Origin: Gammaproteobacteria bacterium
GTDB lineage: Bacteria > Pseudomonadota > Gammaproteobacteria > Arenicellales > Poriferihabitantaceae
NCBI GenBank assembly: GCA_024679435.1
Contig: JAIBDK010000062.1
Location: 1-9,865, forward strand
DNA length: 9,865 bases
Direction of reading: 5' to 3'
The position numbers were made by a program, and so were the translations under genes. The notes beneath the pieces are model-generated. The model worked only from the letters and a program-made list of their open reading frames with translations, ran no database searches and was not told the DNA's origin. Shown here piece by piece: positions 5,878 to 9,865 of the stretch (position 1 is its first letter; every line of letters starts with the position of its first letter).

Positions 5878-7959
5878 ATGAAAGACTTAACGAAATATCG
5901 AAATATCGGAATTTTTGCTCACGTGGATGCGGGCAAGACCACCACAACTGAAAGAATTTTAAGCCTTACCGGCAAAATTCACAAAATCGGTGAAGTTCAC
6001 GATGGTGAAGCTACTACTGATTTCATGGATCAGGAACGTGAACGCGGGATAACGATCCAGTCAGCGGCTACCAGCGCCTTCTGGGACGATCATCGTCTGA
6101 ATATCATCGATACCCCGGGTCACGTAGATTTCACCATTGAAGTTTATCGTTCGCTCAAAGTTCTCGATGGCGGGGTTGGGGTGTTTTGTGGTTCCGGTGG
6201 AGTAGAGCCTCAATCCGAAACCAACTGGCGTTATGCTAATGATTCTGAGGTTGCGCGGATTATTTTCGTCAATAAACTTGATCGACTGGGAGCGGACTTC
6301 TACCGTGTGGTCAAACAGGTTAGGGAGGTTTTGGGAGCAAAACCACTGGTAATGACCTTGCCTATTGGTATTGAGGATGACTTCACCGGCGTCGTTGATG
6401 TCCTAACCCGCAAGGCATGGGTATGGGATGGTTCCGGTGATCCGGAAAAATACACCATTCAGGATGTACCTGAAGATATGGTTGACCTGGTTGAAGAGTA
6501 TCGTGAAGAACTGATCGAAACCGCTTTGGAACATGATGACGACGCGATGGAAAAATACCTTGAAGGCGAAGAGCCGGACATGGATACCATTAAGGCGTGT
6601 ATCCGCAAGGGTACCAATGAGCTGGACTTCTTCCCGACCTTGTGTGGTTCTGCGTTCAAAAACAAAGGTATTCAGCTGGTACTAAACGCGGTGGTTGATT
6701 ACCTGCCAAACCCGACGGAAGTAAAGCCTCAACCTGAAACTGACCTGGAAGGTGTCGAAACCGGTGAATATGCGATTGTTGATCCTGCTAAGCCAATGCG
6801 TGCCCTTGCTTTCAAAATCATGGATGACCGTTTTGGTGCGCTGACGTTTTTGCGTATTTATACCGGAACGTTGAGTAAAGGGTCGAATGTATTGAATACG
6901 GCAACAGGTAAAACCGAGCGAATTGGACGAATCGTGGAAATGCATGCGGAGTCTCGTGAAGAACTGGATTCAGCTCAGGCTGGTGATATTGTCGCTGTTC
7001 TTGGAATGAAAAACGTTAAGACCGGACACACTTTGTGTGACCCAAACAATCCGGCCACTCTGGAGCCAATGGTGTTCCCGGCCCCGGTTATCTCTATGGC
7101 GGTGTCCCCGAAAGACAAAAGTGCTTCTGAAAAACTGGGTGTCGCGCTTGGCAAGATGGTGTCGGAAGACCCTTCTTTCCACGTCAATACCGATGAGGAA
7201 AGTGGTGAAACTATTCTACAGGGAATGGGAGAACTGCATCTTGATATTAAGGTTGATATTCTGAAACGAACCCATGGTGTTGATGTTGAGGTAGGGAAGC
7301 CCCAGGTGGCTTACCGAGAAACCATCACTCAAAGTGTTGAGGATTCCTATACCCACAAGAAGCAGACCGGTGGTTCAGGTCAGTTTGGTAAAATTGAATA
7401 CACTATCGAGCCAGGTGAAGTGGGTGACGGGTATGCTTTCGAATCCAAGGTTACTGGTGGTAATGTTCCTCGCGAATTCTGGCCTGCAATCGACAAGGGT
7501 TTCCGTGAATGTATGGAAAAAGGCGTGCTGGCAGGTTACCCCTGTATCGATGTTAAAGTGACGCTTCTCGACGGTGCTTTCCACGCAGTAGATTCCTCTG
7601 CGGTTGCGTTTGAGCTGGCTGCCAGAGCAGCTTACCGCCAGTCTATGGTAAAAGCCGGGCCCCAGCTGCTGGAGCCTATCATGAAGGTCGACGTTTTTAC
7701 CCCTGATGCCAATGTTGGTGATGTTATTGGCGATCTCAATCGACGACGTGGCATGATAAAATCTCAGGATGCGGGTCCAACGGGTGTTCGAATAAAGGGT
7801 GATGTGCCTCTATCGGATATGTTTGGATATATTGGTGATCTGAGAACCCAGACCTCTGGTCGTGGACAGTTTTCCATGGAATTTTCACATTACATGCCGT
7901 GTCCTAGAAATGTAGCTGACGTGATTATCAAGGAAGCTCAGGAACGAAACGCTAAATAA
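5878..7959 (+). CDS. fusA: Elongation factor G (stand-alone second type)
   Basis: A 693-residue translational GTPase that moves tRNA and mRNA through the ribosome after peptide bond formation and, with RRF, splits ribosomes. GTPase motifs are complete: G1 AHVDAGKT (14-21), G2 with T59 in ERGITI, G3 DTPGH (78-82), G4 NKLD (132-135) and G5 GSA (257-259). Later parts include GETILQGMGELHLDIKVDIL in domain III and domain IV with GGNVPREFWPAIDKG and GAFHAVDSSAVAF, where H569 corresponds to the decoding-site tip histidine. The variant segment GVFCGSGGVEPQSETNWRYAN resembles, from memory, the second EF-G of Vibrio and Pseudomonas (EF-G2/EF-G1B) rather than the str-operon form. The context agrees: no rpsL, rpsG or tuf gene is adjacent. 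The ATG at 5878 lacks a Shine-Dalgarno sequence, but the MKDLTKYRNIGIFAHVD start fits the family exactly. It has its own promoter and a strong terminator. Confidence 0.96.
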   Translation: MKDLTKYRNIGIFAHVDAGKTTTTERILSLTGKIHKIGEVHDGEATTDFMDQERERGITIQSAATSAFWDDHRLNIIDTPGHVDFTIEVYRSLKVLDGGVGVFCGSGGVEPQSETNWRYANDSEVARIIFVNKLDRLGADFYRVVKQVREVLGAKPLVMTLPIGIEDDFTGVVDVLTRKAWVWDGSGDPEKYTIQDVPEDMVDLVEEYREELIETALEHDDDAMEKYLEGEEPDMDTIKACIRKGTNELDFFPTLCGSAFKNKGIQLVLNAVVDYLPNPTEVKPQPETDLEGVETGEYAIVDPAKPMRALAFKIMDDRFGALTFLRIYTGTLSKGSNVLNTATGKTERIGRIVEMHAESREELDSAQAGDIVAVLGMKNVKTGHTLCDPNNPATLEPMVFPAPVISMAVSPKDKSASEKLGVALGKMVSEDPSFHVNTDEESGETILQGMGELHLDIKVDILKRTHGVDVEVGKPQVAYRETITQSVEDSYTHKKQTGGSGQFGKIEYTIEPGEVGDGYAFESKVTGGNVPREFWPAIDKGFRECMEKGVLAGYPCIDVKVTLLDGAFHAVDSSAVAFELAARAAYRQSMVKAGPQLLEPIMKVDVFTPDANVGDVIGDLNRRRGMIKSQDAGPTGVRIKGDVPLSDMFGYIGDLRTQTSGRGQFSMEFSHYMPCPRNVADVIIKEAQERNAK

Positions 7960-7971
7960 CGGAAGTTATTT
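7954..7971 (+). other. Hairpin spanning the fusA stop codon
   Basis: AAATAAC (7954-7960) and GTTATTT (7965-7971) pair perfectly around the loop GGAA. The first arm contains the TAA stop (7957-7959). The stem is AT-rich and weak. It may be chance, or may help protect the mRNA end ahead of the terminator. Confidence 0.3.
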
Positions 7972-7975
7972 CTAA

Positions 7976-7995
7976 CCGGGTTTATTCCGGGTTTA
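7976..7995 (+). repeat. Direct 9-bp repeat after fusA
   Basis: CCGGGTTTA occurs at 7976-7984 and again at 7987-7995, separated by TT. It lies between the fusA stop and its terminator. No function is evident; it could come from replication slippage. Confidence 0.4.
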
Positions 7996-8006
7996 GTCAA
8001 AGCTCG

Positions 8007-8034
8007 AAGCCCCGTCTTTTTGGCGGGGTTTTTT
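8007..8034 (+). terminator. Rho-independent terminator of fusA
   Basis: AAGCCCCGTC (8007-8016) pairs with GGCGGGGTTT (8022-8031) around a loop of five T. The core is CCCCG/CGGGG with a G-U pair on either side, and the six-T run begins at 8029. It lies 48 bp after the fusA stop. This is the clearest terminator in the window. In the reverse direction the tail is CTTCGAGC, so it should work for fusA only. Confidence 0.9.
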
Positions 8035-8100
8035 GTTGCTGGAGGAAGTTTGCGCCCCCGCCCGTACAGAACCCCTGACATCTTGATCATTAGACCAAGG

Positions 8101-8115
8101 GCATAAAATTTATGC
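8101..8115. repeat. 15-bp dyad GCATAAA-A-TTTATGC
   Basis: Two perfect 7-bp half-sites, GCATAAA (8101-8107) and TTTATGC (8109-8115), flank a single central A. The AT-rich core with GC ends resembles an operator for a dimeric regulator. However, it lies between the ends of two convergent genes (fusA and the aldolase), not at a promoter. As RNA only about five pairs could form. Function unknown. Confidence 0.4.
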
Positions 8116-8128
8116 AGAATTTGAAGGG

Positions 8129-8142
8129 GCGGATTGCTCCGC
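8129..8142 (-). terminator. Short hairpin after the aldolase gene
   Basis: GCGGA (8129-8133) and TCCGC (8138-8142) form five pairs. On the minus strand, downstream of the aldolase stop, the loop reads GCAA, a GNRA tetraloop. The following sequence is CCCCTTCAAATTC, without a proper T-run, so intrinsic termination is doubtful. Confidence 0.25.
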
Positions 8143-8177
8143 GGCGGTTGGAACGACGCTATTTAAGAATGACGCGA

Positions 8178-8972
8178 TCAATTTGCCGCTCTATGCATTC
8201 GTTCAACATCGTGCCCGGCGGCCTCTTGCAACAGTATCGTATCGCCACCAGAAATAACCAGTGTATGGCCAGATTCAAAGAGTCGCGCCGGGTCTCGATT
8301 GGGCAACGGAATGGTGCCTAACAGTTTTCCTGCGTCGAGAGTTGCTTGCTCGATTCTATCGAAAGCCTGATTGAATTTGCGGGATTCATAGTCGCCAATG
8401 GCCCCCAGAGAAGCAGACAGGTCAGACGGTCCGATAAACAACATGTCGATACCCTCTACCGCGGCAATTTTTTCAATTTGATTAACGGCCTGTTCGGTTT
8501 CTATCTGGGCTATTAGCAGAAATTCATTGGCCATGTAGTCAGCGTAACCGGCCACGTCATCACCATATCCTGAAGCTCTGATAATCCTCGGTGCAGCCCC
8601 TCGGTTTCCGGCGGGGCCATATCGGCAGGCTTCAACGGTCCGTTGGGCTTCATTTACGTTTTGTACATTGGGCACCATAATACCTTCTGGACCAATGTCG
8701 AGGGCTCGTTTGATATCGACAATATCGCTTGAGCTGACCCGCAGCATCGGCGCGCATCCATGACCCTTTCCATTATTTGGAATAGTAACTGCTTGCATCA
8801 TGGATATTGCTTCGGTGTATGATCCGGGGCCATGTTCGAGATCAATGAAGGCGGTGTCGTATCCACTCATTGCAACAATTTCAGCCGCTATTGGATTGAA
8901 CATTTCGATCCAACAGCCGTTTAGGCGGTTACCCTTTTTTAGTCGTCGTTTAACGGAGTTATTTGAAATCAT
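8178..8972 (-). CDS. HpcH/HpaI-family class II aldolase
   Basis: A 264-residue cytoplasmic aldolase of the HpcH/HpaI family. These enzymes use a divalent metal to cleave 4-hydroxy-2-oxo acids into pyruvate and an aldehyde; relatives act on sugar-acid intermediates (GarL, RhmA/YfaU). Numbered from the ATG at 8972, the expected residues are present: H47 in FIDLEHGP (catalytic base), R78 in APMLRVSSSD, metal ligands E158 in IAQIETEQAV and D184 in FIGPSDLSASLG. IMVPNVQNVNEA and YGPAGNRGAAPRI are further family blocks. Spacing matches HpaI (H45, R70, E149, D175) apart from a few extra residues after the first motif. The frame stays open to an ATG at 9137, but that part is basic and low in structure and overlaps the MFS gene; the 8972 start gives the family length. 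No Shine-Dalgarno sequence is visible. It is divergent from the MFS transporter 87 bp away. The exact substrate cannot be read from the sequence. Confidence 0.88.
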   Translation of the reverse strand: MISNNSVKRRLKKGNRLNGCWIEMFNPIAAEIVAMSGYDTAFIDLEHGPGSYTEAISMMQAVTIPNNGKGHGCAPMLRVSSSDIVDIKRALDIGPEGIMVPNVQNVNEAQRTVEACRYGPAGNRGAAPRIIRASGYGDDVAGYADYMANEFLLIAQIETEQAVNQIEKIAAVEGIDMLFIGPSDLSASLGAIGDYESRKFNQAFDRIEQATLDAGKLLGTIPLPNRDPARLFESGHTLVISGGDTILLQEAAGHDVERMHRAAN

Positions 8973-9059
8973 GGCCGAATTGTTGCTTAATTTCCATTGT
9001 ATATGCAAGCGTTCTTGATAAGCCATAAAGAATCGAACACTGACAGGATTTTCTTCTGA

Positions 9060-9865
9060 ATGATTTCTCTGATTCGATCTGAATGGAAATTTCTGTTGTT
9101 CGGGTTCCTGATGACCTTTTTTTCGTCTCCGGGGCAAACATTTTTTGTGTCTTTGTTCAGTGGCGAAATTCGCGCTGATCTTGGACTTTCGGATGGGCAG
9201 TTTGGGGGTTTGTATTCGTTCGCAACGCTGATGAGTGCCATCGTGATGGTTTGGAGTGGGACTTTGATGGATCGTGTCAGTTTGGAACGATTTTCTATCA
9301 GTGTGGTTGCTGGTCTGGCCCTGGGATGTCTGATGATCTCATTCAGTAATGGGGTTGTGTTGCTGGTTTTGGGGGTTTTTTTGCTCCGTCAAATGGGTCA
9401 GGGCCTGATGTGTCTTGCCAGTTCTACGGCAATGGTTCGCTATCTTGATCGTAATAAGGGGAAATCCAACGCGCTTGCAGGAATGGGTTATGCGGTTTCC
9501 GAAGCGGTTATGCCCAGCATTATCGTGAGTTTAATCGTCTGGTTTGGCTGGCGTGAAAGCTGGTTGATCATAGCTGCTGCCTTGCTGGTATTAATGCTTC
9601 CCTCAATTCTTGTTCTGTTACGAGGACATGACATTCGGCACCGGCAATACCTGCAAAATATTGACAGGACTGAAAGTGAATCAGTTTCTTCAGGGGAGGC
9701 TGGACAGGCGGCTCTCTCGGGGCAGAGAAAGAACAAGGGTCGCCACTGGGCCCGGAAAGAAGTATTAAAGGACCCGTGTTTCTATCTTTTTCTGCCAGGA
9801 TTGATGTCTCAGCAGTTAATGTTTACCGGTTTCATCTTTCATCAGATTCATCTGGTGGAATCAAA
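9060..9865 (+). CDS. MFS transporter, N-terminal part (cut by window edge)
   Basis: The frame from the ATG at 9060 is open to the window end, giving 268 residues of a major facilitator superfamily carrier, usually about 400-430 long. Helices are predicted near 10-30, 47-68, 78-95, 97-120, 135-160 and 165-187. A charged cytoplasmic loop follows (about 188-238, rich in R, K, E, S), as usual between the two six-helix halves, and then the start of helix 7. GTLMDRVSLERF (67-78), between helices 2 and 3, is a motif-A-like G-x-x-x-D-R loop. The FSSPGQTFFVSLFSGEIRADLGLSDGQFG opening suggests a family that carries organic anions, but I cannot name the substrate. AGGA lies 11 nt before the ATG. Divergence from the aldolase suggests that it imports that pathway's substrate. 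Confidence 0.88.
   Translation, partial: MISLIRSEWKFLLFGFLMTFFSSPGQTFFVSLFSGEIRADLGLSDGQFGGLYSFATLMSAIVMVWSGTLMDRVSLERFSISVVAGLALGCLMISFSNGVVLLVLGVFLLRQMGQGLMCLASSTAMVRYLDRNKGKSNALAGMGYAVSEAVMPSIIVSLIVWFGWRESWLIIAAALLVLMLPSILVLLRGHDIRHRQYLQNIDRTESESVSSGEAGQAALSGQRKNKGRHWARKEVLKDPCFYLFLPGLMSQQLMFTGFIFHQIHLVES

Noticed and set aside
8112..8321. 69-residue plus-strand open frame beginning in the gap after fusA
   Set aside because: It runs into the aldolase coding region on the other strand, is very rich in arginine, and lacks a ribosome site and any known motif.
8973..9137. Upstream extension of the aldolase frame to an ATG at 9137, giving 319 residues
   Set aside because: The extra 55 residues are basic, unlike any HpcH/HpaI N-terminus, and overlap the start of the MFS gene on the other strand. 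The start at 8972 gives the usual family length.

Overview
The window looks like chromosomal housekeeping sequence from a gammaproteobacterium, possibly marine or free-living. Base composition is moderate. A BolA protein, a full DjlA co-chaperone and an EF-G of the stand-alone second type (similar, from memory, to the second EF-G of Vibrio and Pseudomonas) all point that way. I cannot name a genus from sequence alone.

Layout from left to right. Positions 1-697 (minus) hold the N-terminal 232 residues of glycerol kinase, cut by the window edge. Facing away from it is a class V PLP-dependent aminotransferase-fold enzyme (793-1977, plus) of unknown substrate. It converges with a class I aspartate/aromatic aminotransferase (2140-3327, minus) whose catalytic residues are complete. 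From a divergent intergenic region starts a compact plus-strand operon: a ten-helix EamA/DMT transporter (3513-4475), bolA (4468-4788, overlapping the transporter by 8 bp) and djlA (4813-5598). After a 279-bp spacer comes a complete elongation factor G gene (5878-7959). It has its own plausible promoter with a GC-rich discriminator and a strong intrinsic terminator, and it lies outside any str operon. The right end carries a divergent pair: a HpcH/HpaI-type class II aldolase (8178-8972, minus) and an MFS transporter (9060 to the edge, plus).

Functional links are modest. BolA (iron-sulfur/redox and stress morphology) and DjlA (DnaK co-chaperone at the inner membrane) are probably co-transcribed with the transporter. 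The aldolase and MFS gene probably form a small uptake-plus-cleavage unit for an organic acid. The rest looks like independent transcription units. No gap without a gene exceeds 300 bases. I see no RNA gene, CRISPR array, insertion sequence, phage gene or integration site.

I found no convincing undescribed system. The points most worth a second look are the fusA leader (a GNRA-type hairpin, a 13-codon upstream ORF and no Shine-Dalgarno sequence), a two-way -10 element between glpK and the class V enzyme, and a 15-bp dyad downstream of fusA.
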